DNA of 64,000 nt from Leptolyngbya sp. Heron Island J (GTDB lineage Bacteria > Cyanobacteriota > Cyanobacteriia > Phormidesmidales > Phormidesmidaceae): assembly GCF_000482245.1 (NCBI RefSeq), contig NZ_AWNH01000106.1, positions 156,692-220,691 on the forward strand, written 5' to 3'. Below are positions 48,055-56,801 of this stretch, piece after piece (position 1 is the stretch's first letter; each line of letters opens with the position of its first letter). The notes under the pieces were generated by a model that saw only the letters and a list, made by a program, of their open reading frames with translations, had not been told where the DNA came from and made no database searches. The position numbers and the translations under genes are program-made.

Positions 48055-48633
48055 ATGGATTTGTATCCCATCGTTTTTTCATCACCACTGGCTGTATGGC
48101 AAGGCCTACCGTTGGATAGCCTGGTTTCTACCCAAGGCATCATGGTGATGCTGCTGGTGGCCTATGCCGGTGCTATGTGGATGTTTTTGACTAGCGCCCC
48201 CAAGGTACATACGGTGATGGTGTCAGATTTGAACATTGCCCAGCAGTTCTATGAAGGGCTTTTAGGGTTGTCTGCTGCTGATGTACCGCTGCATTATTAC
48301 TACAACTATGAGCAGACCATGGGGGCCAGTATGGACCCGATGATGGGGATGGGGAGTATGGCTTCTCGTCCAACAGAGCCCAATTATGGTACCCCTGATG
48401 GTTTGTGGTATCAGCTAAAAAAGAATACCCAGCTGCATGTGATTTCAGGGGCGAGTCGAGGCTACAAAGACCGTCAGCGTCATGTTTGTTTTGACCGTGA
48501 CTGCCTGGAGTTGTTACTGATGCAGGTGCAGACAAACGGGTTGCGTCATAAGATTCGTCGCGAGCGGCCACTCAATTTTTTGGTCAAGGATTATGATGGC
48601 GCAGTGATTGAGATGGCTGAGGTCGCTGATTAG
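48055..48633 (+). CDS. Membrane-anchored VOC (glyoxalase-like) protein
   Basis: Protein of 192 aa. An N-terminal hydrophobic helix (about 29-47, GIMVMLLVAYAGAMWMFLT) precedes a vicinal-oxygen-chelate fold: KVHTVMVSDLNIAQQFYEGLLGL, a methionine-rich loop (SMDPMMGMGSMA), RQRHVCFDRDCLELLLMQ and VIEMAEV. His and Glu in these positions could bind metal, as in glyoxalases and dioxygenases. Only one VOC unit pair is present, so it may dimerise. Substrate is unknown. Start ATG 48055, with GGAG about 7 bases before it. It stands alone. Confidence 0.75.
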   Translation: MDLYPIVFSSPLAVWQGLPLDSLVSTQGIMVMLLVAYAGAMWMFLTSAPKVHTVMVSDLNIAQQFYEGLLGLSAADVPLHYYYNYEQTMGASMDPMMGMGSMASRPTEPNYGTPDGLWYQLKKNTQLHVISGASRGYKDRQRHVCFDRDCLELLLMQVQTNGLRHKIRRERPLNFLVKDYDGAVIEMAEVAD

Positions 48634-48729
48634 GGTAAGCAGAGATGGTGTGAGATAACGTGTTGATGCACCTGCTTCAGTCAGTTAAGGTAAGTCATCC
48701 TAAAGAAAATAGTTGGATGTGTCGGCCTG

Positions 48730-49188
48730 ATGATTATTGATCTTACTCAGGTACCTACCAGCCAAGGAACCAGTTATCCGCAGCCGTTTAAGGCGGCTGT
48801 TGCTGGTCGGGCTCGGCAACGTGTGGGTAATGCGGCTGGATTAACTAATTTTGGTGTGAATTTAACGACGTTAGCTCCGGGTGCTCAGTCGGCTCTACGC
48901 CATTGGCATAGTCGCCAAGATGAGTTTATCTATGTGGTGTCAGGAGAACTCTCGTTGGTCACTGATGCTGGAGAAACAGTGCTTACCTCTGGAATGATGG
49001 CGGGTTTCCCCGCTGGCATTGCCGATGGTCACCATTTGATTAATCGGTCTGATGCGATCGCAACGTATCTTGAAATTGGCGATCGGACCCCCGCAGATCA
49101 AGCCGAGTATCCCGACGATGATCTACTAGCCTTGCCCAAGCCCGAAGGTGGGTATTATTTCGCCCATCGTAATGGCCAACCCTACTAA
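48730..49188 (+). CDS. Cupin-domain protein
   Basis: Small cupin of 152 aa. The two cupin motifs are RHWHSRQDEFIYVVSGE (His, His, Glu metal ligands) and FPAGIADGHHLINRS (third His). The fold is a single beta barrel. Many such proteins bind sugars or act as isomerases or dioxygenases, and no substrate can be given here. Start ATG 48730. It follows the VOC gene by about 100 bases on the same strand, and could share its transcript. Confidence 0.88.
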   Translation: MIIDLTQVPTSQGTSYPQPFKAAVAGRARQRVGNAAGLTNFGVNLTTLAPGAQSALRHWHSRQDEFIYVVSGELSLVTDAGETVLTSGMMAGFPAGIADGHHLINRSDAIATYLEIGDRTPADQAEYPDDDLLALPKPEGGYYFAHRNGQPY

Positions 49189-49265
49189 AGCTTAAACATA
49201 GGCTATGGTAAGGTCCTCAATGATCTAGAACTGGTTAGTGCCTTTATTCAGATCAGCAATACCGC

Positions 49266-50018
49266 ATGAAATTGACCCAGGGATTGGCTCCCATTAATTT
49301 GAGGAAACTTACTCCTAAACCATATCTTAGTCAGCTCATCAAAGGCCTACTGTGCGCTTTGATCATTAGCGGTTGCCGCCCTGCTCCCCCTCCGGCTGAG
49401 GATATTCCAGTCACCCCTGAACCAACCGCCACAGCTCCTACGAACACTGTGGTACCGCCGCCACCCCCACCTAACTCCTACTTAGCCCATCTATCCCCTG
49501 ACGCGGCCAACCAACTCGCCAGTCTAAGCATTGACATTGTTATTCCCACCTACCTCACCCCAAATATGACCCTGGCTAACTATGGGGTGGGCACAGAAGC
49601 AAGTAATCCTTACTACTGGCTGGTATATCGAGATACCCAAAATCGCTGCTTTGCAATTGAGTACACTAGCGGTGGTATTGGCGATATCTCACTAGAAAAT
49701 CGAGAGCCCTTGAATATTGCCTTATTTGGTGAGGGCTATGGTCTCTACCATGGCAGGTTTCCCAATGGCGACGAAGGTGCCTTACCAGAAAGCGATTTAT
49801 TTACCGATTGGTTGCCAGGAGAAGATGGCTTCTATCGCTTGATAGGAGCTGGTTTGGTCAACTCCCAAGACTATGGCCAGGGTGACTGTAGCAATATTAC
49901 AGTCCCAGAAGCTATCACCATTGCTGAGTCCTTAAGTTATTTGCCTAGCGATATTAGGACCCTAGATGTCGCGCCTCTCAAACCAGAAGCACTTTCAGAG
50001 GAAAGCTTCACGCCATAG
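49266..50018 (+). CDS. Hypothetical lipoprotein
   Basis: Protein of 250 aa. A basic N-terminus, a hydrophobic run and the lipobox ISGC (LLCALIISGCRP, Cys at about 37) indicate lipidation. A Pro-rich spacer (VTPEPTATAPTNTVVPPPPPP) follows, then a globular domain of about 170 residues with conserved-looking aromatic segments (NPYYWLVYRDTQNRCFAIEYTSGGIGDIS). I do not recognise the domain. Two cysteines in the folded part could form a disulfide. It is probably attached to the plasma or outer membrane. Confidence 0.75.
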   Translation: MKLTQGLAPINLRKLTPKPYLSQLIKGLLCALIISGCRPAPPPAEDIPVTPEPTATAPTNTVVPPPPPPNSYLAHLSPDAANQLASLSIDIVIPTYLTPNMTLANYGVGTEASNPYYWLVYRDTQNRCFAIEYTSGGIGDISLENREPLNIALFGEGYGLYHGRFPNGDEGALPESDLFTDWLPGEDGFYRLIGAGLVNSQDYGQGDCSNITVPEAITIAESLSYLPSDIRTLDVAPLKPEALSEESFTP

Positions 50019-50139
50019 ATAGAGCTAGGGTCGGCTTACTTAAGACAACTTAGTGTCTGGAAACGTTACTCCCTAAGGCATCTTCATTTATGCCTCTGTC
50101 CTTAAGCTTTCGTCCTTTGCCAGAGATCAGCAGCCCAAT

Positions 50140-50165
50140 AAAAAGGTCCACCCATTGAGCGGACC
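50140..50165 (-). terminator. Terminator of the 50244 gene
   Basis: On the minus strand, arms GGTCC / GGACC (50161-50165 and 50145-50149) with an 11-base loop are followed by five U residues (A-run 50140-50144), about 80 bases after the stop of the gene at 50244. The stem is short, so the call is moderate. Confidence 0.6.
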
Positions 50166-50243
50166 GCATTATCTGACAAAACGGCAATTGGAGCTGTCAG
50201 CTGTGGTTACGAATAAGTGGGGTAATCAGTATTACGTTGCTGG

Positions 50244-50777
50244 TTAATGCTTTTCAGTCACAGGTGTTTCAGGGGCATCCTTGGTTATAGAGGTCTCCTT
50301 GGCAACAGTTTTCTTAGTCTCTTTGGTGACAGCGGCAACCTTATCTGTGGCAGTGCTAGCTGCCGCTTTTGGAGTAGCTGCTTTGGCTGAAGAGGCAGCA
50401 GCAGGCGCTGTCTTAGCAGGCCGTTCAATTTTGTCTAAACCCAACTGTTCACGAGCCTTGTCCAATAGAAAATTAGCGCCGTTTTGACTGACATCTAGCA
50501 GTGCCTGGCCAGTAGCTGCTGCAGCCTGGTTGCCATCAACGGCTTCTCCCTGCTGCTGAGCCTGCCACCATTCCCGAGTGCTGCGTCCAGCACCAATCGC
50601 AGTATCGCTAAACCAGGCTGCAAACACCAGTACAGAACAAATAACCAACCACACTAAAAGTGCTACTTCCTTAATAATTTTTCCCGTCAAGGTAAGGGCA
50701 TCTTTATAAGCACCTGCCGTTTTGGGGTCAAAAAGTAACTGAGACACCACAGCAGCTTGAGACTTAACGCGATCCAT
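50244..50777 (-). CDS. Hypothetical membrane protein with an Ala/Lys-rich tail
   Basis: Protein of 177 aa. One strong hydrophobic helix (EVALLVWLVICSVLVFAAWF, about 37-56) divides a short amphipathic N-terminus from an Ala/Gln-rich region and a C-terminal tail of Ala, Lys, Thr and Glu (SAKAATPKAAASTATDKV). The tail resembles low-complexity histone H1-like sequences. No domain is recognised. Start ATG 50777. It lies upstream of its own short terminator. A role in membrane or nucleoid organisation is possible but unsupported. Confidence 0.6.
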   Translation of the reverse strand: MDRVKSQAAVVSQLLFDPKTAGAYKDALTLTGKIIKEVALLVWLVICSVLVFAAWFSDTAIGAGRSTREWWQAQQQGEAVDGNQAAAATGQALLDVSQNGANFLLDKAREQLGLDKIERPAKTAPAAASSAKAATPKAAASTATDKVAAVTKETKKTVAKETSITKDAPETPVTEKH

Positions 50778-50970
50778 GGTTTTACCTCATCCAATAATTA
50801 ATAAAAAAACTTGATGAAACTATTGCTGTCGCTATCGCATGGCCATCCTAGCTAAGGATGACTGACCTGTCGGGAGACAGTGTGGATAGTTTTAAGCTTT
50901 TTCTCGCGACGAGTAGCTAGTTCCTGAAGAACCAGTGTTTTATTAAACGTTTTTGAGTATACCTAATGCT

Positions 50971-51915
50971 TTAGCCACCCCAAACTTTTTGCAACACATC
51001 GCCTGGTTTTAAGTCGGCTAATTGAGCTGTGGTAGAGCGGATTCCAAGAACTCGTGTTTCGCCCTTAACGGGAGGTAACTCAGGACTCAGGCTGGTTTGA
51101 AGCACCAGGGTAAATACCTGCAGTGCCATGGCTACCTGGCTAATGTAGCTATCAGGGCTAATGACTAAATCGGCCCCAGCCAGAATCGCGGCGACCTGTC
51201 CCAGGTTTTTAGCGTTGACTATCTTCAGCTTGCGCTGACGGCTGATGGAGGCAACTAGCTCCTCACTGTCAACGGTTTCTAGCAGAACAACTGGCAACTG
51301 GGGTTGTTTGGATTGAAAATCGTCTATGATGCTGAGCCAGCTATCTAGAGGATAGCCATCGGCCTGGGCGTTGATGCCGGGATACATAACAACATAGCCA
51401 CTGCCTGTGAGCCCTAAAGTTTTGCGTTGCTCTTCCGCCCAAGCAATATCGGCTTCCGGGACATTCAGAACCGTGGCCCCAGGTTGGGAAGGGTTGGCTA
51501 ATCCGTGCAACAGTGCTTGATACTGACCGCTGGAGTACGGTTCTTTATCGGCAATTACCGTATTACTGTAAAGCCAGGAAACCTGCGCAGTGCTGTAGCC
51601 GATGCGTGTAGGAATGCCGCTAAGCCAGAGCAACACTGCTTCCTCCCAACGATCGCTGGCAGAAAGGACTAACTCAAATTCGCGATCGCGAATAATACCG
51701 AGTAAATTAGCCCAGTCAGCCGGACTATTTTGCGCTCGATAATTGAACGGAATAACCTCACTAACAGCCTTAGAGACCCGGTAAGCCGATTTAGAGTCGG
51801 GTTCTACCACTACCGAAATTTCAGCGTTGGGATAGATTGCTTGAATGGTCGTTAACGTTGGAAAAAACTGAAGCTGATCGTTGATTCCACCAGGGACTAA
51901 AGCCAGGACGCGCAT
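50971..51915 (-). CDS. Glycosyltransferase family 9 (heptosyltransferase-like)
   Basis: GT-B fold enzyme of 314 aa in the family of lipopolysaccharide heptosyltransferases. N-terminal VLALVPGGINDQLQFFPTL and C-terminal VVMYPGINAQADGYPLDSWLSII with AAILAGADLVISPDSYISQVA are characteristic. It may add a sugar to lipopolysaccharide core or O-antigen; cyanobacterial lipopolysaccharide lacks heptose, so a different sugar is likely. It starts at ATG 51915, divergent from ispD about 200 bases away. Confidence 0.85.
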   Translation of the reverse strand: MRVLALVPGGINDQLQFFPTLTTIQAIYPNAEISVVVEPDSKSAYRVSKAVSEVIPFNYRAQNSPADWANLLGIIRDREFELVLSASDRWEEAVLLWLSGIPTRIGYSTAQVSWLYSNTVIADKEPYSSGQYQALLHGLANPSQPGATVLNVPEADIAWAEEQRKTLGLTGSGYVVMYPGINAQADGYPLDSWLSIIDDFQSKQPQLPVVLLETVDSEELVASISRQRKLKIVNAKNLGQVAAILAGADLVISPDSYISQVAMALQVFTLVLQTSLSPELPPVKGETRVLGIRSTTAQLADLKPGDVLQKVWGG

Positions 51916-52117
51916 GGGCTTTGGAGAATACTTCGCTAATTATTCTAGAGGAAGCTGGTAGCGCTGAGGCTTCAGAAACGGAGACTAACACCACGAAATT
52001 GTAAAAATTATTCTTTGGTTAAGGCTTTTGAGAGGATATAAGGTGCCGGGTGGCTGACAAGATCAGCCAGTCCTGCAAAGATTCACGTTTGTTTTCCTTA
52101 AGTTTTCTGGAGACAGT

Positions 52118-52798
52118 ATGCACCTACTTATACCGGCAGCTGGCGTTGGCAAACGCATGGGAGCCGACGGCAATAAGCTCCTTTTGCCACTGCTTGACTA
52201 TTCCATCATGGGGTGGACCCTGAAGGCAGCTGTGGCAGCTAGCACCATTGAATGGATCGGAATTATCTGCCAAGCCATTGACGAGCCGGTATTCAAAGCA
52301 ACCGTAGCTAACCTGAGCGTTGACAAACCAGTTGCGTTTATCCGTGGTGGTGATACCCGTCAGGCATCGGTGAATAATGGTTTGCAAGCTCTACCCGCCA
52401 ATGCTCAACACGTCTTAATTCATGATGGGGCTCGTTGTTTGGCCACCCCGACTCTGTTTGATCGATGTGCTGCGGCCTTTGATACTTGCCAGGGATTTAT
52501 TGCAGCCGTGCCGGTTAAAGACACCATTAAGGAGGTAAATGACGCTGGCGTCATTGAAGCAACCCCAGATCGCTCTCGGCTATGGGCAGCACAAACCCCT
52601 CAAGGATTTGACGTAGCATTGCTCAAAGAGGCTCACCAAAAAGGGTACTCCCAGGGCTGGTCGGTGACCGATGATGCAGCCTTGTTTGAAAAATGTGGTC
52701 TCGCTGTCCATATCGTTGAAGGTGAAGAAACCAATTTGAAGGTAACTACTCCAGTGGACCTTGCGATCGCGGAATTTATCTTACGTCAGCGGCTTTAA
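52118..52798 (+). CDS. ispD: 2-C-methyl-D-erythritol 4-phosphate cytidylyltransferase
   Basis: IspD, 226 aa, joins CMP to methylerythritol phosphate, third step of the MEP pathway. The CTP-binding PAAGVGKRMGADGNKLLLPL is at the N-terminus. VLIHDGARCLATP and AAVPVKDTIKEV carry further active-site residues, and the C-terminal VTDDAALFEKCGLAVHIVEGEETNLKVTTP is typical. Start ATG 52118. A long imperfect hairpin begins right after its stop codon and separates it from the convergent psb30. Confidence 0.96.
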   Translation: MHLLIPAAGVGKRMGADGNKLLLPLLDYSIMGWTLKAAVAASTIEWIGIICQAIDEPVFKATVANLSVDKPVAFIRGGDTRQASVNNGLQALPANAQHVLIHDGARCLATPTLFDRCAAAFDTCQGFIAAVPVKDTIKEVNDAGVIEATPDRSRLWAAQTPQGFDVALLKEAHQKGYSQGWSVTDDAALFEKCGLAVHIVEGEETNLKVTTPVDLAIAEFILRQRL

Positions 52799-52800
52799 TT

Positions 52801-52882
52801 ATCATCAAGATACCCGGCATCTCGCAGATCCAAAACTTTAAGCATTTGGTCTGCTCTCAGATACCGGGTGTCTGAAGATGAT
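52801..52882. terminator. Long hairpin between convergent ispD and psb30
   Basis: Outer arms ATCATC / GATGAT (52801-52806, 52877-52882) and inner 15-base arms (52808-52822, beginning AGATACCCGG, with 52859-52873) pair with two mismatches. It fills the space between the two stop codons (52798 and 52886), so it probably ends both transcripts. Confidence 0.65.
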
Positions 52883-52885
52883 TAT

Positions 52886-53029
52886 TTAAAGATCGCCGCT
52901 GCGGGCCACTAGCAAAAAGATGATTGCTGGACCCGAAATAACTACCATTGCCAAGACAGTGAGCTGAGCCACTACCAGAAAATCAATACTGCTGAGAAAA
53001 CCCAAACCCAAGAAACCCAGAAGACCCAT
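52886..53029 (-). CDS. psb30: Photosystem II subunit Psb30 (Ycf12)
   Basis: Short gene of 47 codons. The peptide begins MGLLGFLGLGFLSS and continues with one membrane helix, VVAQLTVLAMVVISGPAIIF, ending LLVARSGDL. This matches Psb30/Ycf12, in which VIAQLT-AM and AGP-IIFLLA-R-GNL are conserved (compared from memory). Psb30 is a peripheral single-helix subunit next to PsbJ, PsbK and PsbZ that stabilises photosystem II. GGAGG lies six bases before ATG 53029. It is convergent with ispD and divergent from the cysteine-cluster gene. Confidence 0.9.
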   Translation of the reverse strand: MGLLGFLGLGFLSSIDFLVVAQLTVLAMVVISGPAIIFLLVARSGDL

Positions 53030-53259
53030 TGAACCTCCGATATCAATAACCGTGACCTCTGCGCAAGCGCATCGTCATTTTACCTGGTTCGATCCCATAA
53101 AGTTTAAGGAAGTTTACAAAATTCCAAGAATATTGAGGGTTGCAGGGAGTGGTACGTTCTGATCATTTTTCCACTGACAAACGCTATTTTCAAACCATGA
53201 TTTTCCCCAGTCCCTTATTCTAGTAGGGCTAACCCTACCCCTTGCAAAGGACAACTGTT

Positions 53260-53616
53260 ATGGCCACCTGGCAATGTGTACAAAACTGTGGTGCTTGCTG
53301 TAACCTCACCCCAGCCGATCGCCCAGATCTGGCAGACTATCTTACCCCTGAGCAACTAGAAATCTACATGGGTATGGTGGGTGCAGACGGCTGGTGTATC
53401 AACTATGACCGTGACCAACGGTTATGCAAAATCTATGAACAGCGACCTGGGTTTTGTCGCGTCCAGGCCGATACATTTAATCAAATGTTTGGCATTGAGA
53501 GCTATGAACTTAATGATTTTGCAATTGACTGCTGCCAGGAGCAAATCAGTGGTGTTTATGGTTCTAACAGTGAAGAAATAAAGCGATTTATGGCAACTCT
53601 CAATATGGAGAGCTGA
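53260..53616 (+). CDS. YkgJ-like cysteine-cluster protein
   Basis: Protein of 118 aa with the cysteine pattern CVQNCGACCNLTP at the N-terminus, then WCINYDRDQRLCKIYEQRPGFCRV, and CC near the C-terminus. These match the UPF0153/YkgJ family of zinc- or iron-binding proteins, whose role is unknown. I start it at ATG 53260, with AAAGGA about nine bases before it; a TTG at 53242 extends the frame. It stands alone, divergent from psb30. Confidence 0.85.
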   Translation: MATWQCVQNCGACCNLTPADRPDLADYLTPEQLEIYMGMVGADGWCINYDRDQRLCKIYEQRPGFCRVQADTFNQMFGIESYELNDFAIDCCQEQISGVYGSNSEEIKRFMATLNMES

Positions 53617-53794
53617 TAGATGTGATTAGTACTGAATTTTGATGTTTAAGGTACTGTTACTTGGCCTCAGTTGACTAAGAGGGTAATTGTTGAAATTCAG
53701 ACATAACTGAGCACAGCTTATCTATTCAAAAAATAAGGCTGAGACGTTTTTAACTCTTGTCCTGCGGATATTTCTGACAGATAATGAAAGAAAT

Positions 53795-54160
53795 ATGAAA
53801 AGAGTATCCTTTACACCTATGCAGACTGCCAGAGCCAAACGATCTGAAAACCAAGTGTCTGAGCCGGTGTCTGCAAAGGCAAGTTTTTGGGGCGTATTTC
53901 TTTCAACCTTTGCCACTATTTTTCTAGCTGAGCTGGGGGATAAAACCCAGGTGGCTACGCTGCTCATTAGTGCTGAGTCTCATAAACCACTGACGGTATT
54001 TTTGGGGGCCGCTTTAGCGCTTATTTCTACCAGTTTGGTAGGGGTGTTAGTGGGACAGTGGTTAGCGCGTCGCCTGTCTCCTGAAACGCTGGATACCTTG
54101 GCTGGCATTTTACTGCTAATAATTTCTGTGGGCCTAACCGCTGAAGTGATTGGTTTTTAG
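53795..54160 (+). CDS. UPF0016/GDT1 Mn exchanger, first half-protein
   Basis: Protein of 121 aa with three hydrophobic helices and one UPF0016 signature, ELGDKTQ (in FLAELGDKTQVATLL, about 46-60). Full-length UPF0016 proteins (SynPAM71/Mnx in Synechocystis, PAM71 in plants, TMEM165 in animals) have two such motifs and export manganese or calcium. Here each motif is on its own gene, and the second follows 36 bases later. In some cyanobacteria such half-proteins (called HMX) have been described and are thought to pair. A polar N-terminus of 25 residues precedes the helices. The start ATG 53795 has a weak ribosome-binding site; ATG 53819 is an alternative. Confidence 0.85.
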   Translation: MKRVSFTPMQTARAKRSENQVSEPVSAKASFWGVFLSTFATIFLAELGDKTQVATLLISAESHKPLTVFLGAALALISTSLVGVLVGQWLARRLSPETLDTLAGILLLIISVGLTAEVIGF

Positions 54161-54196
54161 AAGATAGTTAATCTGTTCAAGTTCTGCTCCACTGCT

Positions 54197-54487
54197 ATGT
54201 CATTTGATTGGAATCTACTCAGTGTCAGTTTTATTACTGTGTTTCTATCGGAATTGGGTGATAAAAGTCAGATTGCAGCAATTGCCTTGGGCGGGAGTTC
54301 ATCGTCGCCCAAGGCTGTATTTTTGGGCACGGCTGGTGCATTAGTGCTGGCTAGTTTCCTGGGAGTGCTTTTAGGCGAAGGCACAGCTCAGATATTGCCT
54401 GCGCAAATCGTGAAAGGAATTGCTGCTATCGGATTTGCACTAATGGCAATTCGTTTGCTGTGGCCTGATGATGCTATCCAGGACTAG
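54197..54487 (+). CDS. UPF0016/GDT1 Mn exchanger, second half-protein
   Basis: Protein of 96 aa with three hydrophobic helices and the second signature ELGDKSQ (in FLSELGDKSQIAAIALGG). It is the partner of the 53795 gene, separated by 36 bases, so together they equal one full two-repeat exchanger. No N-terminal extension. The two halves probably form an antiparallel heterodimer in the plasma or thylakoid membrane and move Mn2+ or Ca2+ out of the cytoplasm (family knowledge). Its stop codon overlaps the stop of the convergent gene in a CTAG. Confidence 0.87.
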   Translation: MSFDWNLLSVSFITVFLSELGDKSQIAAIALGGSSSSPKAVFLGTAGALVLASFLGVLLGEGTAQILPAQIVKGIAAIGFALMAIRLLWPDDAIQD

Positions 54488-55032
54488 TTTTTGGCTGTAA
54501 ATTGGGCAGCAATATCGATGTAGCACAGGCGTAATAGCGCCCCCAGTACTAGCATCTTAGTTACTTCCAATAGCCAGTAGGCACCATGCATCCAGCCCAT
54601 GGTGTTGGGAATGATGTGGATCATGCCTGGCATGTCTAGGGCAATCCCCAGGGCACCCATGTAAGGGGTTAGTACATAGGTGTAAGTTAGCGCGATCGCA
54701 ACCAGGCTGATGGCCAAAAGGAGCGCCCAGCGACTACGACTACCGCTAACTTCAACTGAGCAATCGGCATGGGCCTGACGCATGGCTAAAACACCCGTCA
54801 AAATTAGCCCGGATAACAGCATTTCCACATGGTTAAATACCTCGAATAGACCATAGCCAGCGCTGGCAAATCCGGGTGAAGTCATCATGCCAGCCGTGTA
54901 GAGCATGGGCATCACCACTAAATCGAGTATCAAACTACCGCCAAGCCAAAATACTGCCAGAAAGAGAACTGCACTATCCCACGCAAACTGACGCGACGTC
55001 AGCTTAGGAAACGAGAGCGAAAGATTTATCAT
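54484..55032 (-). CDS. Four-helix membrane protein, DUF4149-like
   Basis: Protein of about 182 aa with four hydrophobic helices and the pattern FLAVFWLGGSLILDLVVMPMLYTAGM, then HVEMLLSGLILTGVL, resembling DUF4149/TMEM205-type membrane proteins. Function is not known. I start it at ATG 55032 (MINLSLSFPKL) since residues upstream to 55062 are polar and not family-like. It converges on the second Mn exchanger half-gene with a 4-base overlap. The family placement is moderate. Confidence 0.65.
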   Translation of the reverse strand: MINLSLSFPKLTSRQFAWDSAVLFLAVFWLGGSLILDLVVMPMLYTAGMMTSPGFASAGYGLFEVFNHVEMLLSGLILTGVLAMRQAHADCSVEVSGSRSRWALLLAISLVAIALTYTYVLTPYMGALGIALDMPGMIHIIPNTMGWMHGAYWLLEVTKMLVLGALLRLCYIDIAAQFTAKN

Positions 55033-55178
55033 AAATTCAGACCGGGTATGGGTATGTCTCAACGCTAACTGATCTAGCTGGCAGCAAACGTGAAAAATCG
55101 TTGCGATCCCTTACATCGCAACGATTTCTTTAGACTCCTAAGAACAGTCTTTAGATAGTGGCTGACAGTTTATATAGA

Positions 55179-56513
55179 CTACGCGCTTGCCGTTTCCCCA
55201 TCATGGATGGTCTTAACCCATTTCAATCGCTTGGGTCGTAAGGCCATACGGGTAGTGGCAAAAGCCATCACCACAATCCAGTGGGTCATGTAAATGGTCC
55301 CCTTGACTGCCTGCACCATAGTGAGTATCAAAGGCATTTTGTGGGTGCGGCGAATACCCATGGCCATGCCGAAATAGGAAATGCTGACGGCCAGGGCCGT
55401 CAGAGGGGTGAAGACCGGCGGTTTGCCTAGTGCGATCGCAATCATAAAATCCGGCAGTGCCACAATCGGCAGCATGTATTGCAAAATCCAATACATCAGC
55501 ATATCGATGGACTTATTCCACCCCAGGCGATTACGCACCAATAGCCGCCAGTAATCCAGATAGCGCTGGTAGCCTCCCTCAGCCCAACGATTACGTTGAT
55601 GCCACAGCGCAACTCCACTGGTTACACCCTCTTCCCCTACTGGGGGCGTATCCAAAAAGCCAATATTCCACTGATGCAAATGCAGCTGCACTGTCAGGTC
55701 GAGGTCATCGGTAATCGTCATTTCATTCCAGCCACCACATTGAGCAATAGCCGTACGTCGCACAAACTGACCATTACCACGTAGTTCACCAATGCCACAG
55801 CGAGCGGCTCGTTGCTCCTGATAATAACGATCTAGCGCCATTTCAGCCGCTTGACCCTGGGTCCAAAAATTAGTCTCGCTGTTAAAAATAGCCTTACGCA
55901 CTTGAATTGCCCCAGTGCGCTCATTGGCAAACAGCGGCACCACCTTTTGCAGTAAGTTTGCGGGCACCTGAGCATCAGCATCAAACACAGCCAGAATATC
56001 TCCCGTTACCCTTGGCCAAGCTAGATTCAGCGCACCCGATTTGCCACCGGTAGCCTCTGCCCCACGATGCAGAACCTTCAACTTCGGATACGTCAGAGCC
56101 AGCTGGTCTAAAATCCGGCCAGTATCATCGTCGCTATTATCATCAATCACCCACAGCTCATAGCGATCGGCGGGATAATCTAAGCTACAAAGCGATGCGA
56201 CTAAGTTAGTAATGACTGGCGCTTCATTCTTGGCGGCCACCAGCAGGGACACACAGGGGTAATTTGTCTCTGCTACTGTTTCAGGAATGGTCACCTGATT
56301 AGGACTGATGGCATCGGCTTGATTGGCAGTGACAATTCGCAGCATATAAATAGCCACCAGTACGGTAGCCGCCCAAACGACCAATGAGCCCCACTTGGCC
56401 CAGTGCAGCACTACCGTTAAACTCCACAAAAACACTAAAGCAGCCAGAGCTTTGAGGCGACGGCCTTCCGAAAGATCATCTAATGAAACATCCGATACCA
56501 TTTCAATCGCCAT
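55179..56513 (-). CDS. GT2 glycosyltransferase, probable monoglucosyldiacylglycerol synthase
   Basis: Membrane GT2 enzyme of 444 aa with two N-terminal helices (about 24-60), a catalytic domain and three C-terminal helices. Seen: DDNSDDDTG, the metal-binding FDADAQV, GIGELRGNGQFVRR, TITDDLDLTVQL and the HQRNRWAEGG motif (Q-x-x-RW). These match cyanobacterial glucosyltransferases such as Synechocystis sll1377 (MgdA) as I recall them, which make the glucolipid later epimerised to galactolipid for thylakoids. Other GT2 enzymes (glucan or chitin synthases) share some motifs, so the substrate is probable, not certain. Start ATG 56513 or 56501. Confidence 0.82.
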   Translation of the reverse strand: MAIEMVSDVSLDDLSEGRRLKALAALVFLWSLTVVLHWAKWGSLVVWAATVLVAIYMLRIVTANQADAISPNQVTIPETVAETNYPCVSLLVAAKNEAPVITNLVASLCSLDYPADRYELWVIDDNSDDDTGRILDQLALTYPKLKVLHRGAEATGGKSGALNLAWPRVTGDILAVFDADAQVPANLLQKVVPLFANERTGAIQVRKAIFNSETNFWTQGQAAEMALDRYYQEQRAARCGIGELRGNGQFVRRTAIAQCGGWNEMTITDDLDLTVQLHLHQWNIGFLDTPPVGEEGVTSGVALWHQRNRWAEGGYQRYLDYWRLLVRNRLGWNKSIDMLMYWILQYMLPIVALPDFMIAIALGKPPVFTPLTALAVSISYFGMAMGIRRTHKMPLILTMVQAVKGTIYMTHWIVVMAFATTRMALRPKRLKWVKTIHDGETASA

Positions 56514-56801
56514 AGGTTCCGTGTATTAGGGTATTGGGGTTACAAGTTATTAATATCTTATTAAAAACTGTTACATAACATCAGTTTTGGATGTGGCTTC
56601 TCTGAAATCCTATGGTCTGCAAGTGCGCAGGGCTTAAACTTCTATGGGTACACTAATCCTCGGTAAACCAAATTACAATTTGGTCGCTGATTTATTGGTC
56701 TATGCCCCAAAACAGATTAAAAACCAGGGTCTAACTCGTCAGCGATGTCTCTGTTTGCCTAAGATCACTCATTTCTGAAAATAGACTCCACTGCTAACGC
56801 C

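Noticed and set aside
53640..53794. A yybP-ykoY manganese riboswitch upstream of the Mn exchanger genes
   Set aside because: I looked for the conserved loops of this motif and did not see them.
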